From Kribbella sandramycini (lineage in GTDB: Bacteria; Actinomycetota; Actinomycetes; Propionibacteriales; Kribbellaceae): 64,000 nt of DNA. Location: contig NZ_JABJRC010000010.1 of NCBI RefSeq assembly GCF_013131805.1, positions 186,001 to 250,000 of the forward strand, written 5' to 3'. The position numbers and the translations under genes were made by a program. Shown piece by piece: positions 16,405-24,423 of the stretch (position 1 is its first letter; every line of letters begins with the position of its first letter). The notes beneath the pieces were generated by a model. That model had not been told where the DNA came from. It worked only from the letters and a program-made list of their open reading frames with translations, and made no database searches.

Positions 16405-17186
16405 CCAGACTTCTCGCGGTGCTCGCCGCTCTGCTGACTCTGCACCTCGTCTTCCCGCCCCGGCCCGATCCACTCCGCCGGCTCACCGCGCCGCGCGGGC
16501 GTCACCGCTCCCGCCCACATCCTGCGATCCTGATCGTCCCGGTCGGGATCCTCCTGCTCGCCCTCAGCCCCCAAGTCCTGGCGATCGTGGCCGCAGTCGC
16601 CGCCGTCGCCGCCCTGGCCCACTCCCAGCGAACTCAACACGTACGCCGAGCCGCCGCGACCCTCCGACGGACGACCGTCATCGAGGCGCTCGACGTACTC
16701 ACTGCAGACCTAGCAGCCGGGCGCCCGCCAGTTGACGCTCTGGCCGGCGCGGCCGGTATCGCTCCCGAGCTGGCGGCAGTCCACACCGCCGCGAGACTGG
16801 GCGCCGACGTCCCTGCCGCGCTGAACCAAGTGGCGCGATCCCCAGGGGCCGAAGGGCTCCGAGCCCTCGCCGCCGCCTGGCAGGTCGCCGAAGAGTCCGG
16901 CGCTGCCTTCGCCGCGCTCACCGAACGCCTCGCCGACTCCCTCCGAGCCGACGAATCCATCCACCGCCAAACTGCAGCCGGCCTGGCCGGTGCCCGAGCC
17001 TCCGCCCGGATCCTCGCGGCGCTGCCCCTCTTCGGTCTGGCCCTCGGCTACTCGCTCGGAGCCGACCCGATCATTTTCCTCACCAACACTCCGGTCGGCT
17101 GGCTCTGCCTGGCCGCCGGCCTCGCCCTCACCGCACTCGGCCTGCAGTGGACCACCCGGCTGGCCGCTACTCCTCTCTACCGCTGA
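16401..17186 (+). CDS. tadB: TadB-type inner membrane protein (GspF fold)
   Basis: 261 residues with two N-terminal and two C-terminal membrane segments around a cytoplasmic helical GspF domain (TVIEALDVLTADLAAGRPPV to LADSLRADESIHRQTAAGLA). With TadC it forms the membrane platform of the pilus machine that contacts the TadA ATPase. The ATG overlaps the tadA stop by four bases (ATGA). Codon use is strongly C-ending, like its neighbours. Confidence 0.88.
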   Translation: MTRLLAVLAALLTLHLVFPPRPDPLRRLTAPRGRHRSRPHPAILIVPVGILLLALSPQVLAIVAAVAAVAALAHSQRTQHVRRAAATLRRTTVIEALDVLTADLAAGRPPVDALAGAAGIAPELAAVHTAARLGADVPAALNQVARSPGAEGLRALAAAWQVAEESGAAFAALTERLADSLRADESIHRQTAAGLAGARASARILAALPLFGLALGYSLGADPIIFLTNTPVGWLCLAAGLALTALGLQWTTRLAATPLYR

Positions 17187-17195
17187 CTGTTGCTT

Positions 17196-17909
17196 ATGAC
17201 AACTATTCTCCTGGCGGCGGTGGCCGCCGCGACCGCGGTTGTTCTCCTCGTCCGTACTCCTCCCGACCTGCGCCGCCTCGCACCGCGCCCGGAACCGCGG
17301 AAGGGGCCACCCCGACCGCATCGGCTGGTTGCGGCGCTGGTCGCCGCCGCCCTCGTCATCCTCGTCCACCCACCGTGGGGGCTGCTTCCCGCAGCCGCCG
17401 CGTACTACGCCGTACCGCGCCTCCTTGCCCGCCTCGAACCCGCTGCCGCCAAACGCCGCCGAGCCGAGCTCGCGCGGGATCTCCCACTGGCCATCGATCT
17501 CTTGGCTGCCTGCCTCAGAGCGGGCCGCCCACCCCAACAAGCCCTCACCACCGTCGCGGCCGCCATCCACGGCCCGCTCGCCGGCCTCTTCGCCGAGATC
17601 GCCCACCGCCTCACTCTGGGCGCCGACCCGCAGACAGCCTGGTCGCTCCTACGCGCCGAGCCGCCCTGTATTCCCTTTGCCCGCGCCATCGACCGCTCGC
17701 TCAGCTCAGGCGCGCCACTCTCCCGAACCCTCGAACGCCTCGCCGACGACACCCGTCAGTCCCGTCACCACCAAGCCGATCAGCACGCCCGCGCCATCGA
17801 GTCCAGAGCCGCGCTCCCACTCGGTCTCTGCTTCCTGCCCGCCTTCGTCCTGCTCTCCATCGTCCCCACCATCGCCGACGCGCTCGTCCCCTACCTCGGC
17901 CCGCCCTAA
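17196..17909 (+). CDS. tadC: TadC-type inner membrane protein (GspF fold)
   Basis: 237 residues from ATG 17196; an in-frame TTG at 17190 is also possible. Membrane segments lie at both ends (TTILLAAVAAATAVVLL; GLCFLPAFVLLSIVPTIADA), with a GspF domain between (ELARDLPLAIDLLAACLRAG, SLSSGAPLSRTLERLADDTR). It is the partner of TadB in the Tad membrane platform. The 117 bases to the pilin gene hold no other gene but two DnaA-box-like 9-mers. Confidence 0.88.
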   Translation: MTTILLAAVAAATAVVLLVRTPPDLRRLAPRPEPRKGPPRPHRLVAALVAAALVILVHPPWGLLPAAAAYYAVPRLLARLEPAAAKRRRAELARDLPLAIDLLAACLRAGRPPQQALTTVAAAIHGPLAGLFAEIAHRLTLGADPQTAWSLLRAEPPCIPFARAIDRSLSSGAPLSRTLERLADDTRQSRHHQADQHARAIESRAALPLGLCFLPAFVLLSIVPTIADALVPYLGPP

Positions 17910-17928
17910 AGATGCCCAGAGCAACAAG

Positions 17929-17989
17929 TTGTCCACAGGTCGCGAACTCACCGCGAAATCACCCACCCGACAACTGCATCTTCTCCACA
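17929..17989. promoter_or_regulatory. Two DnaA-box-like 9-mers before the pilin gene
   Basis: TTGTCCACA (17929-17937) and TTCTCCACA (17981-17989), both on the plus strand, lie in the short gap between tadC and the pilin gene. They match the known GC-rich actinobacterial DnaA box. Function is unproven. Confidence 0.35.
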
Positions 17990-18026
17990 AGAACTCCCGC
18001 CAACGACCCACCCCCTGGAGGTCACC

Positions 18027-18245
18027 GTGCCCAAGGCCCTCGTCATCCGCCCCCGCCGCAACCCGCTCCGCCGTCGATCCGAACGCGGCGCCGCAACCGC
18101 CGAGTACGCCGTCAGCATCGTCGCCGCCTGCGGCCTCGGCGGCATCCTCGTCGCCCTACTCAAATCCGAGGTCATGATGAACGCCCTCAAGGCGCTCATC
18201 AACTACGCCCTCAAGCTCGCCGGCGTCGAAGGCATCCAACTCTGA
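18027..18245 (+). CDS. Flp-like pilin of the DUF4244 family
   Basis: 72 residues from GTG 18027, with CTGGAGGTC as ribosome binding site. A basic leader (PKALVIRPRRNPLRRRSERG) precedes AATAEYAVSIVAACGLGGIL, the class III prepilin hydrophobic helix with the Glu at position 5 of the mature protein (cleavage expected after RG or close to it). The helix continues to a short C-terminus. It should be processed by a prepilin peptidase not present in this window and assemble into the thin Flp/Tad fibre. Confidence 0.88.
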   Translation: MPKALVIRPRRNPLRRRSERGAATAEYAVSIVAACGLGGILVALLKSEVMMNALKALINYALKLAGVEGIQL

Positions 18246-18613
18246 TCACCCGTCGGCGGCCGGCACCCCCGGCCGCCACCCAACAAGGCGCCGTCACCGT
18301 CGAGCTGGCCCTCACCCTCCCCCTACTCCTAACCCTCCTAACCGCCTCCCTCTACACCCTCTCCCTCCTGACCACCCACCTCCGCGCCGTCGACGCCTCC
18401 CGAGACATCGCCCGAGCCCTAGCCCGCAACGAACCCCCAGAAACCATCCGCCACCTGACCCAAACCCTCCCTCCCCCCAACTCCACCGTCACCCTCCAAA
18501 CCACCCCCACCATCCGAGTAACCATCCACTCAACCCCACCCCACCCCTTCCCCCTCCTCCCCACCCCCACCACCAAAGCCCAATCCACCCTCCACCCCGA
18601 ACCCCCCAACTAA
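18242..18613 (+). CDS. TadE-like pseudopilin with unusual start codon
   Basis: About 123 residues. The protein is recognised by TQQGAVTVELALTLPLLLTL, the TadE class III prepilin signature with the conserved Glu, followed by a long hydrophobic helix and THLRAVDASRDIARALARNE. No ATG, GTG or TTG exists in frame between the pilin stop and this motif; the only sensible start is CTG 18242, whose last two bases overlap the TGA of the pilin gene (CTGA). The frame remains open far upstream but with no plausible start. Codon use is extreme, with almost no G at third positions. It is probably a minor pilin. Confidence 0.8.
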   Translation: MITRRRPAPPAATQQGAVTVELALTLPLLLTLLTASLYTLSLLTTHLRAVDASRDIARALARNEPPETIRHLTQTLPPPNSTVTLQTTPTIRVTIHSTPPHPFPLLPTPTTKAQSTLHPEPPN

Positions 18614-18646
18614 CCCCACCCCATCCCCCGAACCCCCAGGAGCCCC

Positions 18647-19456
18647 ATGCCCAACTACCTGATCCCCCAGCCGCCCCCCGCGAACCCCGCGCCTCCCGCG
18701 TCCGCCGCGAACCCCGCGTCCGCCGCGAACCCCGCGTCCGCCGTCCCCGCTCCTGCCGGGTCCGCAGCGCCCGCCGAGCTTCCCGCGCTCGCCGAGTTCG
18801 CCGCGTCCGCAGCGTCCGCCGACCCCTCGAACCCCGTGGCTGCCGTGCCCGCCGCGAACCCTGCGCCTTCCGCGCCTGCCGCGCCTGCCGGGTCCGCCGT
18901 GCCTTCCGTGCCCGCCGCGCCTGCCGACCCCGCGCCTGCCGCGCCTGCCGGGTCCGTCGGGTCTGCCCCGTCCATCGTGCCTCCCGTGCCCGCCGACCCC
19001 GCGAACCCCGCACCTGCCTGGTCCGCCACGCCTCCCGCGTTCGCCATGCAAGCGGGGGCCGCCGCCGTCCGGCGTGCCGTCGGTTGGCTCTTGGCTTCCC
19101 GTCGTTGGCGACGTGTGCGTGGGGAGGATGGGGCGGGGAGTGTGGTCGTGCTGGTGGGGTGCCTGGTGTTGGCCGTGGCGGTGGTTGGGGGGATGGGGTG
19201 GGCGGCGGTGTCGGTGGCTCGGCATCGGGTGGGGGCGGCGGCTGATCTGGCGGCCTTGAGTGCGGCGTACGCCGTCGGTGCGGATCCGTGTGGGGTGGCG
19301 GCGCGGGTGGCCGCGGCGAACGGCGCGGTGCTGGCGGAGTGCGTGCCGACCGGGAGCGAGGTGACAGTTCGAGTCGGGTGCGAGGTTCGGCTGCCGTGGG
19401 GCTTGGCGACCCAGGTGATGGGCCAGGCTCGGGCTGGTCCGGGTGCAGCGGGGTGA
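18647..19456 (+). CDS. TadE-like (Rv3654c-type) protein with long Ala/Pro-rich N-terminus
   Basis: 269 residues. The C-terminal ~115 residues (EDGAGSVVVLVGCLVLAVAV, then RHRVGAAADLAALSAAYAVG) are the TadE-like family found at the end of actinobacterial tad loci beside the secretion genes (Rv3654c). The first ~140 residues are a low-complexity Ala/Pro/Ser tract built from repeats such as NPASAA and APAAPAGS. AGGAG four bases before ATG 18647 supports translation from there; MQAGAAAVRR, near 19046, would be an alternative start without the extension. The base composition changes from C-rich to G-rich within the gene. The extension would lie on the cytoplasmic side before the prepilin helix, where normal family members have only a short leader. 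Confidence 0.72.
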   Translation: MPNYLIPQPPPANPAPPASAANPASAANPASAVPAPAGSAAPAELPALAEFAASAASADPSNPVAAVPAANPAPSAPAAPAGSAVPSVPAAPADPAPAAPAGSVGSAPSIVPPVPADPANPAPAWSATPPAFAMQAGAAAVRRAVGWLLASRRWRRVRGEDGAGSVVVLVGCLVLAVAVVGGMGWAAVSVARHRVGAAADLAALSAAYAVGADPCGVAARVAAANGAVLAECVPTGSEVTVRVGCEVRLPWGLATQVMGQARAGPGAAG

Positions 19457-19522
19457 CCGGCTGCGCGAGGTCGTGGAGAGGTGGTGGCGCCACCTCGGTG
19501 GCTGCGGGGAGTACTGAAGCGG

Positions 19523-19597
19523 TCGCGATCTGGTCGCAATCTGATAGAGATGCCGCGTTGATCTGGACTGAGCGCGGCGCGTCACTCCATGATCTGG
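19523..19597. repeat. GATCTGG iterons upstream of the response regulator
   Basis: GATCTGG occurs at 19527-19533, 19560-19566 and 19591-19597, spaced 33 and 31 bases, close to three helical turns. The first copy is part of a direct repeat TCGCGATCTG/TCGCAATCTG (19523-19532, 19534-19543). This may be a binding site for the regulator encoded next; inferred. Confidence 0.4.
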
Positions 19598-19664
19598 TCC
19601 GATGTCCTGCCCACCTTCCCGGACGCACTTCCCCGGCGCCCGGACGGTTACCCCGGAGGCCCGT

Positions 19665-20285
19665 GTGCCCGACCGCATCCGGCTGTTGCTGGTCGACGAC
19701 CAGATCCTCAGCCGAGGCGTGCTCAGAACCGGTCTGGAACGCGAGCGCGATCTGGAGATAGTTGCCGAGATCAACAGATCGGACGACGTGGTCGGCGCTG
19801 CCAAGCGGCACCGGGCGAATGTCGCGCTGCTCGACACCACCGGTCCGGGGACGGCGAGCCTCGCTGTCACCACCGAGCTGCGGACGTCGATCCCGGAGTG
19901 CCGGGTCGTGATGCTGACGACGTACGGGCGTCCGATCCACCTCCGGCGTGGTCTGGAGGCGGGCGCCAAGGGGTTCGCGTTGAAGGGCTCCCCGGCCCCG
20001 CAGCTCGCGGACGCCGTCCGTCGGGTGCACCTCGGGCTTCGCGTGGTCGACGCGAACCTCGCCGCCGAATCGCTCAAGTACTCCGAGACGCCACTCGACG
20101 ACGGCGAGACCGACACCCTGCGCGCCGCCCGCGACGGCGGCTCGGTCGCGATGATCGCCCGCTCGCTGCACGTCTCCGAACGCGTCGTCCGCCGCCGCCT
20201 CTGGTCCGCCATCGGCAAAACCGGCGCCCGCACCCGCTCCGACGCCATCCAGATCGCCGAACACAACGGTTGGCTCCTCGACTGA
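19665..20285 (+). CDS. NarL/FixJ-like response regulator
   Basis: 206 residues from GTG 19665, chosen for the GGAGG five bases upstream; the open frame runs 21 codons further. The receiver domain has IRLLLVDDQ, the candidate phospho-acceptor in VALLDTTGPGT (Asp near 57) and the conserved Lys in AKGFALKGS. The C-terminal helix-turn-helix reads SVAMIARSLHVSERVVRRRL, a divergent LuxR-type domain. The residues after the acceptor Asp (TTGPG instead of the usual xxMP) are unusual. No sensor kinase is adjacent; it follows the Tad genes and might be an orphan regulator of them. Confidence 0.8.
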   Translation: MPDRIRLLLVDDQILSRGVLRTGLERERDLEIVAEINRSDDVVGAAKRHRANVALLDTTGPGTASLAVTTELRTSIPECRVVMLTTYGRPIHLRRGLEAGAKGFALKGSPAPQLADAVRRVHLGLRVVDANLAAESLKYSETPLDDGETDTLRAARDGGSVAMIARSLHVSERVVRRRLWSAIGKTGARTRSDAIQIAEHNGWLLD

Positions 20286-20314
20286 CGGCCTGACCAGGTG
20301 GGCACACTGTCCAG

Positions 20315-20734
20315 ATGAGTACTCCGAAGCAGCAGGTCGTGGTCGTCGACGCAGCGAACGTGATCGGCTCGCGCCCGGATGGCTGGTGGCGCGACCGAGC
20401 CGGCGCCGCCCGTCGCTTCGTCCTCAAGCTCGCCGAACTGAACGCCAAGCTCCCCGACACCTCGATCGTCGTCGTCCTCGAAGGCGCCGCCCGCCGAGCC
20501 CTCCCAACCCCCGACGCTCCCGACGCCCCCGACCTCGGCGACCTGCGGGTAGTCCTCGCGTCGGGCTCCGGCGACGACACCATCACCGCAGTCACCGCCG
20601 ACCTACTCACCCCCACCAACCCCCCACCCGTAACCGTCGTCACCGCCGACCGCGGCCTACGCCAACGCGTAGAACCCCTAGGCGCTCAAACCACCGGCCC
20701 CACCTGGCTCTGGACCCACCTGGACAACCTCTAG
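20315..20734 (+). CDS. NYN/PIN-like ribonuclease domain protein
   Basis: 139 residues. The compact alpha/beta fold has conserved acidic residues at VVVVDAANVIGSRPDGWWRD (Asp), LASGSGDDTITAV (two Asp) and VVTADRGLRQRV (Asp), the metal-binding set of the NYN/YacP-like branch of PIN nucleases. Likely a single-domain cytoplasmic endoribonuclease acting on an unknown RNA. CACACT ends six bases before ATG, a weak variant of the leaderless -10 position. It is not paired with an antitoxin gene. Confidence 0.75.
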   Translation: MSTPKQQVVVVDAANVIGSRPDGWWRDRAGAARRFVLKLAELNAKLPDTSIVVVLEGAARRALPTPDAPDAPDLGDLRVVLASGSGDDTITAVTADLLTPTNPPPVTVVTADRGLRQRVEPLGAQTTGPTWLWTHLDNL

Positions 20735-20813
20735 CCACCCAAACCAGCCCGCACCCACCCCATGTGCCGCCTCACATGCCGACGCCGCACGCGTGCCCGC
20801 CGCGTCCCGGGTT

Positions 20814-21181
20814 CGTGCGCCTGCTCCGTGGCCTGGTCATGCGCCCGTTCTGTGCGTCGGCCTCGTTCGCCCACCTCGTGGGCCCGTCCCGTGCGCCTGC
20901 CCTGGGCATCCGTTCGGTGCGCCCGCACCACGTGCCCCGGCTTATGTTCCTGTGTGCCTGTTGTGCGGCCTAGCGCCGTGCGCCTGCTCCGTGCACTCAC
21001 CTCGTGTGCCTGCCCCTTCGGCGCACCCGCGTCACGTGCCCGGCAGGTTCGCCTGCGTGCCTGTTGCGTGCCCCGGCCCGGTGCGTCGGCTCCGCGCCGT
21101 CCTCGTGCGCCTGCTTCACGTGCGCGGACCGCGCCCGCCTCGTGCGCCTGCTCCGCGTAGTCACCTCGTGCGTCCGCCTGC
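20814..21181. repeat. Gene-free stretch with dispersed CGTGCGCCTGC motifs
   Basis: The 511 bases between the NYN gene and the PHP gene contain no credible gene on either strand. The 11-mer CGTGCGCCTGC occurs exactly five times on the plus strand (starts 20814, 20890, 20977, 21104, 21141), with near copies at 21003 and 21167; two copies extend to CGTGCGCCTGCTCCGTG. The background is C/G/T-rich and A-poor on this strand. It looks like a decayed minisatellite or repetitive noncoding array. Confidence 0.55.
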
Positions 21182-21245
21182 TGCTTCCGTTCCGCGGGCC
21201 GAGAAACTGCCTGCGCGGGGTCTTTCGGCAGGTAGGTCTTGTTCG

Positions 21246-22490
21246 CTAGGTGCAGGAGGAGAGGAAGCGGCCGTCGTGGGTGACGAGGGTATGGGGGCCG
21301 GGGGGTGCGGGGAGGCGGTGGGTGGGGGAGGTGACGGGGTGGCGGGTGCCGTCGGGGGTCAGGACGAGGGTGTTGGGGGCGTCCAGGGCGATGAGTTCGT
21401 CGTCGGCTCGGACCAGGATGGGGGCTTGGTAGCTGGTTGAGACGGCGGTTCGGCCGGCGGCTAGGGCTTGGAGGGCGGCGGCGGCGAGTTCGGCGGGGGT
21501 TTCGGCGGTGGCGTCGACGGCCAGCCAGGTGGTGGGGGTGCCGATCGGGGTGGGCGAGGTGGGGTTGTGCCAGTCGCTGCCGCCGATGGGGGTGGTTTCG
21601 AGGCCCCAGGCCTGCCACCAGGTGATGGGGCCACCCCAGCGGTGGTCGAGCCAGGAGGAGTGCCAGATCTCGGCGAGCGGCGGGTGCTCGGCGAGGGGGT
21701 GTCGCCAGGCGCAGTCGCCGGAGAGCGGGTGGTTGATCGAGAGGAGGCCGCCGCGGCGCGCGACTTCGCTGACCCAGGTGTCCGCGGGACGGCGGAAGTC
21801 GATCGGGCCGATGTCGCCGAAGGCGTTCGCGTGGCCGGTGTCGGTGGTGACCTCTTGGCCGGGGATGAGGCCGAGGCCGAAGCGTTCGGTCAGACCGGGG
21901 AGCTCGAGGTGGTGGGCGACGGTGTTGTGGTCGGTGATCGCCAGGACGTCGAGGCCGGCGGCGACGCCCATTGCGGCGAGGTTGGCGATCGGGGTGGCGC
22001 CGTCGGAGTGCAGGGAGTGGGCGTGGAAGTCGCCGGCGATCCACTTCAGGCCGGAGGTCGCGGGGAGGGTACGCCGGGGCGGGCGCTCCGGTACGGCGAT
22101 CGCGGCGGTGGCATCGGCGTATGACGTCAGCCCGGGGATCGTGGGGACCGGGCCGGTGTGCGCCTCGACGAAGAGCTCGGCGCCGTCGGCCGGGAGGCGG
22201 TGCAGGCCGAGGACGATCCACCAGGTGCCGGGCTCAAGGTCGCCGGCCAGGTAGCCGGGGGTGGCCGCGGTCGGGGTGATCGCGAAGGTCTGGCGGGCGC
22301 CTCCGGACCAACCGCGCCAGCCGCCCGCGCCCTCGCAGCCGAGGTCGATGACGACGCCGTCGATGGCCGGGATCGTCAGCGTGACGAGCAGGCCGGGGCA
22401 GTCGGCGGGGATGTCGACCGGTAGCGAGTGCCAGACGGATTCGGCGCGGTCGTCGAGGGTCCAGCGGCGTTTGTACGACGTGAGCGCCAT
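21246..22490 (-). CDS. CehA/McbA-type PHP-domain metallohydrolase
   Basis: 414 residues, no signal peptide. The C-terminal two thirds carry the PHP metal motifs: GDFHAHSLHSDG (HxH), LAITDHNTVAHH, GLIPGQEVTTDTGHANAF, LLSINHPLSG and IGGSDWHNP. The first ~130 residues are a beta-rich domain that often precedes this hydrolase. Family members split phosphoesters or carbamate-like esters using two or three metal ions. The ATG overlaps the stop of the ABC ATPase gene (TGATG), so the enzyme is made with the importer and probably acts on its substrate in the cytoplasm. A phosphodiester substrate is my inference by analogy with the Ugp system. Confidence 0.85.
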   Translation of the reverse strand: MALTSYKRRWTLDDRAESVWHSLPVDIPADCPGLLVTLTIPAIDGVVIDLGCEGAGGWRGWSGGARQTFAITPTAATPGYLAGDLEPGTWWIVLGLHRLPADGAELFVEAHTGPVPTIPGLTSYADATAAIAVPERPPRRTLPATSGLKWIAGDFHAHSLHSDGATPIANLAAMGVAAGLDVLAITDHNTVAHHLELPGLTERFGLGLIPGQEVTTDTGHANAFGDIGPIDFRRPADTWVSEVARRGGLLSINHPLSGDCAWRHPLAEHPPLAEIWHSSWLDHRWGGPITWWQAWGLETTPIGGSDWHNPTSPTPIGTPTTWLAVDATAETPAELAAAALQALAAGRTAVSTSYQAPILVRADDELIALDAPNTLVLTPDGTRHPVTSPTHRLPAPPGPHTLVTHDGRFLSSCT

Positions 22491-23602
22491 CAGGCGACCG
22501 TGGCGGGTTGGCGGGTGATCAGTTCGCCGGAGTCGCGGTCGTAGAGGAGGACGCGCTCGGCGGGGGCGGTCAGGAAGACGGGTTGGCCGGGGGCCGGCTC
22601 CTGTTCCTCGGGCACGGTGACGCCGATCAGGACGCCGTCGCAGTCGACCGAGACCAGGGATTGGACGCCGAGGTTCTCCGCCACCACCACGGTGCCGCGG
22701 ATCCCCGGGCCGGAGGCGTCCCCGGTCGCGAGCGTCAAGTACTCCGGGCGGACGCCGACAGTCACCTCGGCGCCGGCCGGCGCGGAAGTTGCTACCGGCA
22801 ACAAGCCGCCGGCCACCGAGACAACCCCGGTGGCGGAGTCGCCGGATGTTGCGCCTGGGGTGACGGTGCCGGGGAGGAGGTTCATGGGGGTGGAGCCGAT
22901 GAAGTTGGCGACGAAGGTGTTGGTGGGGTGGGCGAAGACTTGGCGGGGGGTGCCGAGTTGGCGGAGTTTGCCGGACTCCATGACGGCGATGCGGTCGGCG
23001 AGGGCGAGGGCTTCGGCTTGGTCGTGGGTGACGAAGACGGTGGTGATGCCGAGGTCGCGCTGGAGCTTCTTGAGGAAGGTGCGGGCTTCGAGGCGGAGGC
23101 GGGCGTCGAGGTTGGACAGCGGCTCGTCGAGGAGGAGGACCTTGCCCTGGGAGGCGATGGCCCGGGCCAGGGCGACGCGCTGCTGCTGGCCGCCGGAGAG
23201 CTGGCCGGGGCGGCGGTCGAGGTAGGGGCCGAGGGAGAGCTCGCCGGCGGTCTGCTCGGCGGTCTCCAGGCGGGTGGCGACCGGGACCCGCCGGACTTTC
23301 AGCGGGTAGGTGATGTTCTCGGCGACGTCCATGTGCGGGAAGAGGGCATAGTCCTGGAAGACCATCGCGACACCGCGTTTCCCCGGCTCGGTGCGGGTGA
23401 CGTCGACCGCGTCGATCCGGACGGCGCCCTCAGAGGCGTTCTCCAGACCCGCGATCGTGCGCAGCAGCGTGGTCTTGCCACAGCCGGATGGGCCGAGGAG
23501 GGCGAAGAACTCGCCGTCCTCGACGTGCAGGTCGAGACCGTCGACGGCGCGCACGCCGTTCGGGTAGACGGTCGCCAGGCCCTCGATGTCGATACCGGCC
23601 AT
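22490..23602 (-). CDS. ABC importer ATPase, MalK/UgpC type
   Basis: 370 residues. Walker A is LLGPSGCGKTT, the Q-loop VFQDYALFPHMD, the signature LSGGQQQRVALARA and Walker B LLLDEPLSNLDARLR, followed by a C-terminal MOP-like regulatory domain (FIGSTPMNLLPGTV onward) as in carbohydrate and glycerol-phosphate importers. It energises the two permeases encoded just upstream. ATG 23602 overlaps the permease stop (TGATG). Unlike many actinobacterial sugar importers that share one MsiK, this system has its own ATPase. Confidence 0.93.
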   Translation of the reverse strand: MAGIDIEGLATVYPNGVRAVDGLDLHVEDGEFFALLGPSGCGKTTLLRTIAGLENASEGAVRIDAVDVTRTEPGKRGVAMVFQDYALFPHMDVAENITYPLKVRRVPVATRLETAEQTAGELSLGPYLDRRPGQLSGGQQQRVALARAIASQGKVLLLDEPLSNLDARLRLEARTFLKKLQRDLGITTVFVTHDQAEALALADRIAVMESGKLRQLGTPRQVFAHPTNTFVANFIGSTPMNLLPGTVTPGATSGDSATGVVSVAGGLLPVATSAPAGAEVTVGVRPEYLTLATGDASGPGIRGTVVVAENLGVQSLVSVDCDGVLIGVTVPEEQEPAPGQPVFLTAPAERVLLYDRDSGELITRQPATVA

Positions 23603-24423
23603 CAGCTCTTGATCCCTCCATGGAAACGGAACCCGTAACGCGAGTTCACCAGCAGATACAGCACGACGACCGGGATCGAGAACAGCAGCGAGAACACCGG
23701 CAGCACCTGCAGGTTCACGCTGCCGCCCTCGTCGGTGAGGGTCTGCATCAGCACCGCGCCGGGCTGCAGGTCGATCGACCGGATGAGCAGGAAGGGCACC
23801 AGGAAGTTGCCCCAGGAGTTGACGAACGCCCAGACCATGATCGTCGCCAGCCCCGGCCGGGCGACCGGCAGGACGACGTCGCGCAGGATCTGCAGCGTGG
23901 ACGCGCCGAAGACCCGCGCCGACTCCTCGTAGGATTTCGGCACCGCGTCGACGAAGTCCTTCAGGATGAAGATTGCCGCCGGCAACAGCCCGCCGGTCAT
24001 CACCAGCGCGACGCCGAACCGGGAGTCGATCAGCCCGAGCTGGTAGATCATCACGAAGATCGGCACCATCGCGGCCGTCCCGGTGACGACCGAGGAGAGC
24101 AGCAGCAGCCCGTACAGCAAGGCGTCCCGGCCCGGGATACGGACCCGCGACAACGCGTAGCTGGCCAGCGCCGCGAACGCCGTCACCGCCAGCGCCGTCG
24201 TGATGCAGATGATCAGCGAGTTGACCATCGAGCCCAGCGCGTACGGATGGTCGAACGTCTTGCGGACGTTCTCCAGCGTCCAATCCGGCCAGTGCACGCC
24301 GAGGCCGGGGTTCCGGTCGAACGGCGCCGAGGCGATCCACAGCATCGGCACCGCGAAGAAGATCGTGATCGCGCAGATCAGCACGTAGAAGCCGATCCGC
24401 CGGACGACGTACGCCGGTGTCAC
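23602..24423 (-). CDS. ABC importer permease, MalG/UgpE type
   Basis: 273 residues with six membrane segments starting at GFYVLICAITIFFAVPMLWI. The cytoplasmic EAA loop reads EESARVFGASTLQILRDVVL, which docks on the ATPase. It overlaps the upstream permease by four bases and the downstream ATPase gene by one codon's edge. Pairs with the preceding permease to form the channel. Confidence 0.93.
   Translation of the reverse strand: MTPAYVVRRIGFYVLICAITIFFAVPMLWIASAPFDRNPGLGVHWPDWTLENVRKTFDHPYALGSMVNSLIICITTALAVTAFAALASYALSRVRIPGRDALLYGLLLLSSVVTGTAAMVPIFVMIYQLGLIDSRFGVALVMTGGLLPAAIFILKDFVDAVPKSYEESARVFGASTLQILRDVVLPVARPGLATIMVWAFVNSWGNFLVPFLLIRSIDLQPGAVLMQTLTDEGGSVNLQVLPVFSLLFSIPVVVLYLLVNSRYGFRFHGGIKS

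Noticed and set aside
17147..18613. 488-codon plus-strand frame covering tadC, pilin and TadE
   Set aside because: Only its last ~123 codons are a protein (TadE). The rest is an Arg/Pro-rich shadow of tadC and the pilin gene.
18530..20305. Collagen-like Gly-X-Y reading frame on the minus strand
   Set aside because: It is the reverse complement of the Ala/Pro repeat tract and of the response regulator gene; it has no start signal and runs across several plus-strand genes with good domains.
20731..22221. Arg-rich minus-strand frame through the motif array
   Set aside because: Upstream it overlaps the real PHP gene in another frame; no start site; the translation is low complexity caused by base composition.
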